Below the pieces are notes generated by a model. That model made no database searches and was not told the origin of the DNA. It was given only the letters and a program-made list of their open reading frames with translations. This document shows, piece by piece, positions 33,005 through 41,424 of a stretch of DNA of 41,440 nucleotides. The stretch lies in contig WRLO01000026.1 of NCBI GenBank assembly GCA_009777575.1, positions 1 through 41,440 on the forward strand, given 5' to 3'. Position 1 is the first letter of the stretch. Each line of letters opens with the position of its first letter. This stretch comes from Candidatus Cloacimonadota bacterium (GTDB lineage Bacteria > Cloacimonadota > Cloacimonadia > Cloacimonadales > WRIO01). Made by a program: the position numbers and the translations under genes.

Positions 33005-34198
33005 TCAACGATGCTGAATATTTCTGACATTCTTGTCTCTATCACCAAATCTGAATTTAAGCATTAGTCCATATAAATTCAAGCTATCTATATCTTTTCC
33101 AAATTCTCTTCTATAGTGTAATGTTATTGGTAGATTATAGTTTTTATTTATTTCCCACAGATAAACCACGGAAAAATCAAAGGCATTGATATTATCTTTG
33201 TCAAAACGCAAAAAAGAACCTCTGATTCCTAAAATATCTTCCCAGTATCTCATATAATTAAACGAATAAAAAGGCAGTATATCTTCAGAGACATCTTCAC
33301 CCCATAAAATCGGAAAATTTTCATTTGGTTGCCAACGAACCCTATCATCTTGCCAAGAATAAATCATAGAATAAACAGAAATAAATCTATCTTTATTAAG
33401 CCTAAAATCTATGTTTATATCATGGTTTATGGTGTTTGTTATCCGAGTATTGGTATGTTGTCCGATTTTATTTCCTTGAGCATCAAATCTATCTACATTG
33501 TTATTCCATCTATTTATAATAACTTCAGAGCCAATTTCAAAAAATAACCAATTTTTAGAATTGCTTCTATTTGTCGGTTGAATACGATGTTGAACAGACC
33601 TAATACTTTCATCTCTGTCTCCATATCTGTATTTTAACGAAAATCTATAATCATGGGTATGATCATCGCCTTGAATTTCAAAAAGATCTGGAAAAACTAT
33701 TGTAGGGTAATTTGAATAAGTGTAATTGGCAGACCATAATAAACCATTTACCCCAAGCCGGAGCAGATAATCTAGAGAAAAATTAATATTATTTTGATTT
33801 AAATCGGTATCTCTTGAAAATGAACCAGCTATCCTAAAATCGTCCTCGTTATAAGCAACAAAACCAAAAAAGTATTCTGGTAATAAAACATCATCATACA
33901 TTTTTAAGTCTTCATGTCTCAATTTTGTTAATCTGCCAATACTCAAATCTCCTATCAGAAACAGGTCATAATTTACCATATAATCAAGATGAGTATTAAA
34001 ATTGACCAATCTATACGAAAAATCAAACTCAGGAACATTGAGAAAACTAAACGATGCCTCTGATTCTGAAAAAAAATTATTGGCAAAAATATTTTGAGAA
34101 AAAACTAAAAACAAAAAAATTATTATTATTTCTGTGGTTATGCAAATTTTAGAAAAGAATTTTGTCTGTGAGTGTTTTATAAGCGGAAATACATCCAT
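33005..34198 (-). CDS. Outer-membrane beta-barrel-like protein
   Basis: 397 residues from ATG 34198. An earlier in-frame start (34345) would add 49 residues encoded by repeat DNA, and GGAGAGG precedes 34198. A signal peptide lies at about 18-40 (IIIIFLFLVFSQNIFAN). The mature chain is alternating aromatic/polar strands (FSYRLVNFNTHLDYM, DYLLRLGVNGLLWSANYTYS, INIDFRLNKDRFISVYSMIYSW), typical of a porin-like barrel. The phrase GDRD-x-x-[IV]-R-x-[VI]-QHR occurs twice: mid-chain (about 33577-33632) and as the last residues (33005-33052). The second copy follows LMLKFRFG, where a barrel would normally end, suggesting an added tail derived from a repeat. Confidence 0.65.
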   Translation of the reverse strand: MDVFPLIKHSQTKFFSKICITTEIIIIFLFLVFSQNIFANNFFSESEASFSFLNVPEFDFSYRLVNFNTHLDYMVNYDLFLIGDLSIGRLTKLRHEDLKMYDDVLLPEYFFGFVAYNEDDFRIAGSFSRDTDLNQNNINFSLDYLLRLGVNGLLWSANYTYSNYPTIVFPDLFEIQGDDHTHDYRFSLKYRYGDRDESIRSVQHRIQPTNRSNSKNWLFFEIGSEVIINRWNNNVDRFDAQGNKIGQHTNTRITNTINHDINIDFRLNKDRFISVYSMIYSWQDDRVRWQPNENFPILWGEDVSEDILPFYSFNYMRYWEDILGIRGSFLRFDKDNINAFDFSVVYLWEINKNYNLPITLHYRREFGKDIDSLNLYGLMLKFRFGDRDKNVRNIQHR

Positions 34199-34450
34199 GA
34201 GCCCTCTCCGAAAAGCCATATTGTAGGGATGCTGGCTCAGCAGGAAGGCATATACACACCATGCCATATCCCGTAAGTATACTACAAAATGTGCCAATTT
34301 CTTGGTTACATCCCTACGGGATGCAGTTTTGTGATTATACCTCATTTTCTACAGAGCTTCATATACCTAAAGGCATATGCAAGGTATGATTGATATAAAT
34401 GACTTTTCAGAGGGAACTCATCCTTGCCTTTCCTCTCTTGTGTAAGGGAA
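34199..34450. repeat. Repeat-derived DNA upstream of the barrel gene
   Basis: Contains CCCTCTCCGAAAAG (34202-34215), TTGTAGGGATGCTGG with a TGCTG-GCT-CAGCA hairpin (about 34217-34236), TATCCCGTAAG and ATCCCTACGGGAT words (a CCCTACGGG palindrome), and CTTTTCAGAGGG (34403-34414). An open frame runs through it but reads like repeat, not protein. From 34451 to 34634 the DNA is plain AT-rich. Confidence 0.5.
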
Positions 34451-34634
34451 CAAAATAACTTATTGTTTTTCATTTGTTTAACCTCATTTTAATTAATAAT
34501 ATTTTGTCTAATGTTAAGTTGAAATACTATAAAAATATCAATAACGAACCAATTATTTTGTGTTATTAATAAAGTCAAGTATTTTATGAATATATAGACA
34601 TTTAAAATTAAAAAAGCGATTTTTTAAGATTATC

Positions 34635-34655
34635 TTGACAAGTAAGGACTATAAA
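34635..34655 (+). promoter_or_regulatory. TTGACA element upstream of glyQ
   Basis: TTGACA at 34635-34640 and TATAAA at 34650-34655, 35 bases before ATG 34690. The spacing (9 bases) is too short for a standard sigma-70 pair, so only one of the two may be used. No T-box structure is seen. Confidence 0.3.
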
Positions 34656-34689
34656 AGAAATTTAACACAATTAAATTTTAGGAGATTTT

Positions 34690-35532
34690 ATGAATTTTCA
34701 AAACATAATTCTCGAATTACAGAAATACTGGGCAGAGAAGGGATGTTGTATCCTACAGCCATATGATATGGAGATGGGTGCAGGCACATTTCATCCCAAT
34801 ACATTTTTTGGAGCATTGGGGAAAGAACCAGCTAAAATAGCTTATGCACAGCCTTGTAGAAGACCTAAAGATGGTAGATATGGTGAAAATCCTAATAGAC
34901 TTCAACATTATTATCAGTTTCAGGTGATTATCAAGCCTTCGCCGGATGATATTCAAAATCTTTATTTAGAAAGTTTGAGAAAAATTGGAATAGAGACAGA
35001 AAAACATGATATTCGATTTGTCGAGGACGACTGGGAATCTCCTACATTAGGAGCTTGGGGACTTGGCTGGGAAGTATGGTTGGATGGGATGGAAATATCA
35101 CAATTTACCTATTTTCAACAAATGGGCAGCATTGAGGTCTTTCCTATCAGTGTAGAATTGACATATGGCTTAGAAAGATTGGCTATGTATATACAAAATG
35201 TGGACGATTTCAAAAATATCAAATGGAACGATGAAGTATTATATGGTGATTTTTTCTTTGTCAAAGAACAGGAATTTTCGAAATACAATTTTGTGTTATC
35301 AGATACAAAAGAACTCTTCGATAGGTTTGAAATAAATGAAAAACAGTGTGGAAAAATGCTTGCTGAAGGCTTAGTTTACCCGGCTTATGATTTTTTATTG
35401 AAATGCTCTTCAGCATTTAATCTCCTTGATGCTCGCGGAGTGATCAGCGTGACTGAAAGGGCATCTTATATAGGTAGAATCAGAAAATTGGCTAAAGATG
35501 TAGCTGGAGAATATGGGAAAGAAAAAAAATAA
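34690..35532 (+). CDS. glyQ: Glycyl-tRNA synthetase alpha subunit
   Basis: 280 residues, the normal length. TTAGGAG lies 7 bases before ATG 34690. The alpha subunit of bacterial (alpha-beta)2 GlyRS holds the class II catalytic core. Recognised blocks: [25 protein letters not shown] split over residues 10-34, [26 protein letters not shown] (motif 2 region), [34 protein letters not shown] (motif 3) and [13 protein letters not shown] at the end. glyS, usually directly downstream, is absent; the next gene is a secreted GLUG protein, so the beta subunit must be encoded elsewhere. Confidence 0.96.
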   Translation: MNFQNIILELQKYWAEKGCCILQPYDMEMGAGTFHPNTFFGALGKEPAKIAYAQPCRRPKDGRYGENPNRLQHYYQFQVIIKPSPDDIQNLYLESLRKIGIETEKHDIRFVEDDWESPTLGAWGLGWEVWLDGMEISQFTYFQQMGSIEVFPISVELTYGLERLAMYIQNVDDFKNIKWNDEVLYGDFFFVKEQEFSKYNFVLSDTKELFDRFEINEKQCGKMLAEGLVYPAYDFLLKCSSAFNLLDARGVISVTERASYIGRIRKLAKDVAGEYGKEKK

Positions 35533-35548
35533 ATCTTTCTCTAAAATG

Positions 35549-35598
35549 GTAGCGTCAACTTTTCAATTTGACGATGATTCTCGAACTAAAAAGTTCGA
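35549..35598 (+). repeat. GTAGC-headed hairpin pair between glyQ and the GLUG gene
   Basis: GTAGC (35549-35553) is followed by a GTCAA...TTGAC stem (about 35554-35572), then TCGAACT-AAAA-AGTTCGA (35581-35598), a perfect 7-bp stem. The GTAGC plus hairpin plan matches the dispersed family. Position suggests it may end the glyQ transcript or form a leader of the next gene (ribosome site AGGAGG at about 35608). Confidence 0.55.
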
Positions 35599-35620
35599 TT
35601 TACAATAGGAGGAACAGAAA

Positions 35621-37957
35621 ATGGGAAATAAAATAAATTTTAAAACAATTTTATATATCGTTGTAACCATGCTATGTTTTTGCTTTTTAAATGCAGAAAC
35701 CATAGCCGAGCAACCCTCAAACTACAATGACCCAGATGCAGGCACAGAGGCAAACCCATACCTCATAAGCAATCTGGCAAACCTGCGATGGTTTTCTGAA
35801 AATTATGAGGATTGGTATATAAATCGCTATACGCCAGTTTACCTAATCCAAACAGATAATATCGATGCTTCTGAAACAAGGTTTTGGAACAATATGAACG
35901 GATTTCAGCCGATTGGACAGCTTACATCTCCATTCCATATAAGAGTATTCGTAGGTGTTTATAATGGAGCAGGTCATGTCATTAGCAATTTATATGCCCT
36001 TCGTAATGGTTATGCAAGTTTGTTTGAATATATCGAGAGTTCTATTATCATGAATTTAGGAGTTGTTGGTGTCGATTTAGGTGGAAGCTATGTATATGGC
36101 ATAGCTGAAACGGCGATGAATTCCTTAATCCGCAATTGCTATACATCTGGTAATATAAATTCAGAGGATACACCCCAATTTATGGCATCAGCAGCTGGAA
36201 TAGTAGGACGTCTTTTTTCTTCGACTATTATGAACAGCTATTCATCTGTAAACATCACTGCGCGTGGAACTTATGGTCCAACAATGGTGGGTGGTATTGC
36301 AGGCTTAGCAACAGATTCGATTATAACAGACTGTTATGCAACTGGAAATATTATAGGTGTTTATGTGCCGGGTCGCTGGGCCGAAGCTGGTGGAATAGTT
36401 TCTAGTTTAACTAATAATAGTATTGTTCAGAATTGTTATTTTAGTGGCAATGTTTCTGGGACTATTTCTGTAGGAGGCATTGCTGGTGAAATTTCGAGTA
36501 GTTATATTTTGAATTGTTATACTACAGGAATAGTCAGTGGCAATTACAATACAGGTGGGATAGCTGGTAATACTAGCGGGGGTATTATAGAAAACTCTTA
36601 TGTCACCGGGTATGTGCTGGGTCCAGGAGCAGCTATATTGGGGGGCGCTTATGCAGGTAGTTATGTTTTAGTAATAAACAGTTATTTTGACATTGAAACC
36701 GTAGGAAAATCAAATGTTGTAAATGACAATGGCATTACTCAAATCATAAATAGCTATGGTTTACCAACTTCTGAGATGAAACAAATTGAGACATACATAG
36801 AAAATGGTTGGAATTTTGATTCTGTGTGGTCTATAGAACCTATAGTAAATGATGGATATCCATATTTAATGACTATACCACCGTTTGTGTTTTATCCACC
36901 TAACAATTTGTTGGGAGTCGTAGCGGAGATTTCCAATCTCCATTACAATTTGCCAGGACTCGTAGAAGAGATTTCCAATCTCCATTACAATTTACCAGAA
37001 GTCGTAGAGGAGATTTCCAATCTCCAATACTCCGACAACTCTCTTTCAAAAATAGCTGTCTTTTTAACCTGGGAAAATCCAGACGAAGGCAGTAGTGGAG
37101 CTTTTGACTACTATAGAATATATCGTGATGATATCTGCATAAAAGATAATTTCACAGAAAATAGTTTCATTGATTTTGATGTGCTGCTTGGTACAATTTA
37201 TACATACTATGTTACGGCTTATTATGTAGACAATTATGGTGTGTCTAATCCTTCAAATGTAATAACCATAAAAATTGAAAGAGAAGTAACACCCAACCCA
37301 GTAGTGTTATTGACACCTGAGAATGAAGCAGTCGAGGTTGGTTTGAGACCTGTATTTAAATGGACATTGCCTACTGAGGGGGGTGAGATTGAGGGATTGA
37401 GGTTTTATATTGAATCAGAACATATAATGTCTCCCCCGCTCCGAGATTGCTTCGTGGGAAATTCAAGTAAAGAACCTCGCAACGACGATGGGAGAGGCAA
37501 AACAATCATACTACCTCCTGATACGACTGAATACACATTTGAAATAGACTTAGAATATGAGACTATATATTATTGGTCTGTCATAGCATTTAATGAATAT
37601 GGAGATTCTACAGATAATCAGGTCTTTAGCTTTACCACAAAGGAGTATTTATCAGATAAAGATGAAAATGCTTTGCCTTTAATAACAGAGTTACTTGGTA
37701 ATTTTCCAAATCCTTTTAATCCAGAAACAACAATCAGATTTAATCTCGCAGTAGATTCAATGGTCTCGATTGACATTTTTAATATCAGAGGACAGAAAAT
37801 CAAGTCACTTTTGAATGATTTCAGGATTTCAGGAGAACACCAGGTGATCTGGAATGGGTTAGATGATTTTGGTCGTTCTGTCGGCAGTGGGGTCTATTTT
37901 TATCAAATGATTACAGATGAATATAGTAAAACAATGAGGATGTTGATGTTGAAATAA
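35621..37957 (+). CDS. Secreted GLUG/FN3 protein with type IX-like sorting domain
   Basis: 778 residues; AGGAGG stands upstream of ATG 35621, and a signal peptide ends near residue 25 (FCFLNAE). Residues 40-120 have ANPYLISNLANLRWFSEN, as in the 12026 gene, then GLUG-type repeats (GGIAG, GGIVS, NCYFSGN, NCYTTG) to about 350. Residues 433-471 are three 14-residue repeats ([VL]-V-x-E-I-S-N-L-x-Y) encoded by a palindromic element. A fibronectin-III-like domain follows (YYRIYRDD), then a second one interrupted at about 605-624 by a segment (SPPLRDCFVGNSSKEPRNDD) encoded by a different dispersed repeat. It ends in a sorting domain: NFPNPFNPETT, FNIRGQKI, GSGVYFYQM, RMLMLK. Probably surface-exported and co-transcribed with the protease 49 bases downstream. 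Confidence 0.85.
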   Translation: MGNKINFKTILYIVVTMLCFCFLNAETIAEQPSNYNDPDAGTEANPYLISNLANLRWFSENYEDWYINRYTPVYLIQTDNIDASETRFWNNMNGFQPIGQLTSPFHIRVFVGVYNGAGHVISNLYALRNGYASLFEYIESSIIMNLGVVGVDLGGSYVYGIAETAMNSLIRNCYTSGNINSEDTPQFMASAAGIVGRLFSSTIMNSYSSVNITARGTYGPTMVGGIAGLATDSIITDCYATGNIIGVYVPGRWAEAGGIVSSLTNNSIVQNCYFSGNVSGTISVGGIAGEISSSYILNCYTTGIVSGNYNTGGIAGNTSGGIIENSYVTGYVLGPGAAILGGAYAGSYVLVINSYFDIETVGKSNVVNDNGITQIINSYGLPTSEMKQIETYIENGWNFDSVWSIEPIVNDGYPYLMTIPPFVFYPPNNLLGVVAEISNLHYNLPGLVEEISNLHYNLPEVVEEISNLQYSDNSLSKIAVFLTWENPDEGSSGAFDYYRIYRDDICIKDNFTENSFIDFDVLLGTIYTYYVTAYYVDNYGVSNPSNVITIKIEREVTPNPVVLLTPENEAVEVGLRPVFKWTLPTEGGEIEGLRFYIESEHIMSPPLRDCFVGNSSKEPRNDDGRGKTIILPPDTTEYTFEIDLEYETIYYWSVIAFNEYGDSTDNQVFSFTTKEYLSDKDENALPLITELLGNFPNPFNPETTIRFNLAVDSMVSIDIFNIRGQKIKSLLNDFRISGEHQVIWNGLDDFGRSVGSGVYFYQMITDEYSKTMRMLMLK
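36917..37037 (+). repeat. Three in-frame tandem copies of the GTAGC palindrome
   Basis: 42-base units at 36917-36958, 36959-37000 and a shorter third from 37001. Each has [GC]TCGTAG, then GAGATT-TCC-AATCTC with CC after it. The 42-base period equals 14 codons. The core matches the GNAT copy with stem GGAGATT/AATCTCC in place of GGCGATT/AATCGCC. Confidence 0.8.
37434..37490 (+). repeat. GAGATTGCTTCG dispersed repeat inserted in a coding sequence
   Basis: CCCGCTCCGAGATTGCTTCG, then AATTCAAG and ACCTCGCAACGACG. About 41 of 50 positions match the reverse complement of 19137-19187. The host frame stays open through it. Confidence 0.7.
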
Positions 37958-38006
37958 TGGATAATATATAGATTTAAAGATAATAAAAACTATAACGGAG
38001 GAATAA

Positions 38007-41000
38007 ATGTTTAAAAAAACAAAATTTATTGTTTTATGTTTATTGGTAGTCATTGTTACTACTATGGAAATGAATGGATATGAGAATGAAATTTTTTATC
38101 CGGGAATTGTTACCATAAATCTTAGTGTTGATTTGATTGGAAATACTCGAGGCGAAATCAATATAACACGCTCAAATGGACTGATTGTCACTCCATTTGA
38201 ATGGTTCAACGAATTAGCTGAAGAATTTCAAATAATCTCTTTAGAGCGGATGTTTGTGGTGAAAAATCAAACATGGAGTCGCAATGGTAGGTATCCGATG
38301 AATACTTTTCGATTACAAATTGAAGATCCTTCTCGAACAGACGAATTGATAGAAATCTTATCGGATAAAGAATATGTAATGTTTGCAGAAAAAGAAGCTA
38401 TAAATAGGATGTTTGAACACATTCCTCATCATTATGCTTCTCAAAATTCTACAAATTATATCCCCAATGATCCTGATATTAGTGAACAATGGTGGCTTGA
38501 AAAGGTTCAAGCTTTTAATGCTTGGGCAATTCAAACAGGAGATCCTGATATTGTGATAGGAATAGTCGATTCTGGAGTAAAATGGAATCACATAGACCTT
38601 ATGGCAAATATGTGGGTCAACCAATCAGAAATGGAAGAGATGGAAATCATCTGGGAAGCTGGTGAAATCACAGGATCATATGGTTCATCCGGCATTCAAG
38701 ATCAAGGAGGAGCAATATATTGGGGAAATGTATTGGGTTGGGATTTTTATTCTACAGGTTCAGGCGGTCAAGACAATAATCCATTTCAAACAGGCAATGG
38801 CAGCGATCATGGCACTCATGTAGCGGGAATTGCAGCTGGAGTTGGAGACAATGGCGCTGGAATGGCCGGATTAGCCTATTCATCAAGCATATTAGCGACA
38901 AAACATTCACCATATGGTTCATTTTCCAATAGTATATTCAATGCCTATCATGGAATATATTATATGGTAGATGCTGGAGCGAACATCATCAATTGTTCAT
39001 GGGGTGGTGGTGGCAGCGCAAGTATAGCAAACGATGCAGTAGCTTATGCAAAAGCTCACAATGTTCTGGTGGTTGCAGCAGCTGGAAACGGAAATCAAAA
39101 TATTTTTACCAGTCCTGTTTATCCAGCTTCAGCAGTGGGAATACTGACAGTAGCAGCGACAGATATAAATGATATGAGGTCGATTTATTCAGGTGGACAA
39201 GCATCAAATTTCGGATTCAATGTAGATGTCTCTGCACCGGGATCAAATATTTATTCTACTTCATTTACCGCAAATGGCAATGATTCTTGGAGACAAGCTG
39301 GAGGAACTTCAATGGCTTCCCCTATGGTAGCAGGATTGGCAGCATTAGTATGGTCACAAAACCCTAATCTGACAGTAGATGAAGTAATAAACTATATCAG
39401 AGAAGGCACTGATCCAATAGACCATTTAAATCCGGGATATGCGGGTCGGTTGGGAACTGGAAGAATAAACGCATTTAAAACCTTGCAAATGGTCAGACCA
39501 TTGGAATATGATTTAGCGGCAGCCTCCTTGATTGGCTTGATAGGAGCTCCATTGAACACGGTTTCCATATTTACTGTAAATGTTCGTAATCTTGGAGAAA
39601 ATCCTGCTTTTGGTTATTATATCCATTTGCTGGAAGTGGGGAATGATGCACCTTTGGTAACAGTTCCGGGTGTAACATTGGAACATTTAGAATCAGCTCA
39701 TATATCCCTAGAATGGATGCCTACAGTCTTAGGAGACTATGAAATATATGCATTGTTGGAATGGGATATAGACGAAAGAGAAAGAAACAACAAAACAAAC
39801 ATATTGGAAGTCAGAGTCATCCCTGAAGGAACAGCTGAAGCGTATATCGGAAACAAGAATAGTAATGAAGCCCTGAATTATTCTTTTGTCAATTACAATA
39901 CTCGAGATAGCATAACACAAACCATTTTTTATGAACATGAATTAGCAAAAGGGCTAATATACCAAATGACGGTTCTTTTTACGGGTAGTCCAACGTTAGT
40001 GAATCAAGGAAATGAGGTTGAAATTTATTTAACAACCACCGAAAAAAGTTTTTTTTCTCATCAAACAGATTGGGTAGCATATGAGCAATTTACTCTTGTA
40101 TTTTCTGGTGATTTAGAAGTCTTTTCTGAAGGTATCAACGAAGTAGAAATACAGTTTGATACTCCCTTTAACTATCAAGGAGGAAACCTCGTTTTAATGG
40201 CAATAAAAGACGGAAATATTCTTTTTGGAGCTGGAAATGTTTTTCAATATTCAAATATTTCAGATATCAATAGAAATATTTGGTGGAGGTCAAATCAAGC
40301 AGGGTCGCCAAATCTTGACCCTTTTCCTAATGCAACGGGATTATTAACAGGTGTCACAAATACAAGATTTGGTATTTATACTTTCGTTATTGAACCACCT
40401 CAAAGTTTTGAAGCCAAAGGTTATAATGAAAAAATCTATTTAAACTGGCAAGAACCTTTTACACAAATCTTTGGTACTCTGGCAAATTATAGAATATATC
40501 GAAATGGGATACTACTCAATGAAACAACAACACTTGAATTTATAGATGAAAATGTAGAAATAGGTTTAGAATATGAATATTGGGTGACAGCTGTTTATTC
40601 ATCTCCCAATGTCGAATCAGACCCTTCCAATAAAGTCTCTGCTAATATAGAAAATATACTTGCTCCCAAAAATCTTGTAGCTCAGGTTGTAAATATCGAT
40701 ACAGTGATTTTGGTATGGGAAATGGACAGCGCTATTCACGACACTAATGCGAATCTTGAGATGAGTCAAGAACGGCTTAATAGTCGCCAGAATCAAGAAA
40801 TAAAGAAGAGAAACCCTATAGGCTTTAATGTTTATAGAAATGAAAATCTGGTTTCAGCAACTGTTGTCACTGAAACAACCTTTACTGAAAATAATGTTCC
40901 AGTAGGAACTCATATTTATAGTGTTGAGGCTGTTTATCAAACAGGCATATCAACTCCTATATCAGTTGAGATTGAGATTGATGATTCCTCAGATAATGAT

Positions 41001-41294
41001 GAGAACCTACCCGTTCTAAAGACTGAATTGATTGGAAATTTTCCAAATCCTTTCAATCCAGAAACAACCATTGTTTTTACATTGGCTTTAGATACTAATG
41101 TCAACATTGATATATTCAATATTAGAGGGCAAAAAATCCTAAATTTAATAGACTCAAAGCTAAAAAGTGGAAAGCATTCAATAGTTTGGAACGGCAGAGA
41201 TGAAAAGGGTGTAGAATTAGGAAGCGGAATGTATCTTTATGTTTTTAAAACGGATGAATTTTCACAGATAAAAAGAATGCTGCTTTTGAAATAA
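38007..41294 (+). CDS. Secreted subtilisin-like (S8) protease with sorting domain
   Basis: 1095 residues; CGGAGG precedes ATG 38007. Short signal peptide (about 1-22), then an inhibitor-like pro-region to about 150. The S8 catalytic domain (about 170-500) has Asp188 in GIVDSGV, His268 in SDHGTHVAG and Ser435 in GGTSMASPM. Residues about 510-620 look like a CARDB-type Ig domain (NVRNLGENPAFGYYI), followed by a beta-sandwich and two fibronectin-III-like domains (YRIYRNG, FNVYRNE). Residues about 910-935 look like an insert containing a TCTTGA/TCAAGA hairpin. The C-terminus is a sorting domain (NFPNPFNPETT, FNIRGQKI, GSGMYLYVF, RMLLLK). Unlike the protease at 1789, this gene is intact and complete. 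Likely role: extracellular protein degradation. Confidence 0.92.
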   Translation: MFKKTKFIVLCLLVVIVTTMEMNGYENEIFYPGIVTINLSVDLIGNTRGEINITRSNGLIVTPFEWFNELAEEFQIISLERMFVVKNQTWSRNGRYPMNTFRLQIEDPSRTDELIEILSDKEYVMFAEKEAINRMFEHIPHHYASQNSTNYIPNDPDISEQWWLEKVQAFNAWAIQTGDPDIVIGIVDSGVKWNHIDLMANMWVNQSEMEEMEIIWEAGEITGSYGSSGIQDQGGAIYWGNVLGWDFYSTGSGGQDNNPFQTGNGSDHGTHVAGIAAGVGDNGAGMAGLAYSSSILATKHSPYGSFSNSIFNAYHGIYYMVDAGANIINCSWGGGGSASIANDAVAYAKAHNVLVVAAAGNGNQNIFTSPVYPASAVGILTVAATDINDMRSIYSGGQASNFGFNVDVSAPGSNIYSTSFTANGNDSWRQAGGTSMASPMVAGLAALVWSQNPNLTVDEVINYIREGTDPIDHLNPGYAGRLGTGRINAFKTLQMVRPLEYDLAAASLIGLIGAPLNTVSIFTVNVRNLGENPAFGYYIHLLEVGNDAPLVTVPGVTLEHLESAHISLEWMPTVLGDYEIYALLEWDIDERERNNKTNILEVRVIPEGTAEAYIGNKNSNEALNYSFVNYNTRDSITQTIFYEHELAKGLIYQMTVLFTGSPTLVNQGNEVEIYLTTTEKSFFSHQTDWVAYEQFTLVFSGDLEVFSEGINEVEIQFDTPFNYQGGNLVLMAIKDGNILFGAGNVFQYSNISDINRNIWWRSNQAGSPNLDPFPNATGLLTGVTNTRFGIYTFVIEPPQSFEAKGYNEKIYLNWQEPFTQIFGTLANYRIYRNGILLNETTTLEFIDENVEIGLEYEYWVTAVYSSPNVESDPSNKVSANIENILAPKNLVAQVVNIDTVILVWEMDSAIHDTNANLEMSQERLNSRQNQEIKKRNPIGFNVYRNENLVSATVVTETTFTENNVPVGTHIYSVEAVYQTGISTPISVEIEIDDSSDNDENLPVLKTELIGNFPNPFNPETTIVFTLALDTNVNIDIFNIRGQKILNLIDSKLKSGKHSIVWNGRDEKGVELGSGMYLYVFKTDEFSQIKRMLLLK

Positions 41295-41328
41295 TGAATC
41301 TTTTGTTATGAAACCTAAATTTTTCTCT

Positions 41329-41424
41329 TATAATTGTCATATAAACAAATTATTCTATAAATAGCAACATTTTTCTGTAACGAATATATGGTATATTAGT
41401 TATATCAAGTATAATTGTCATATA
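41329..41424 (+). promoter_or_regulatory. Exact 15-base direct repeat upstream of the next gene
   Basis: TATAATTGTCATATA occurs at 41329-41343 and 41410-41424, 81 bases apart. Each contains a TATAAT hexamer. A GAGG ribosome site and an ATG at 41438-41440 follow, so the next gene probably starts at the window edge and the repeats may be regulator sites or alternative -10 elements. Confidence 0.4.
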
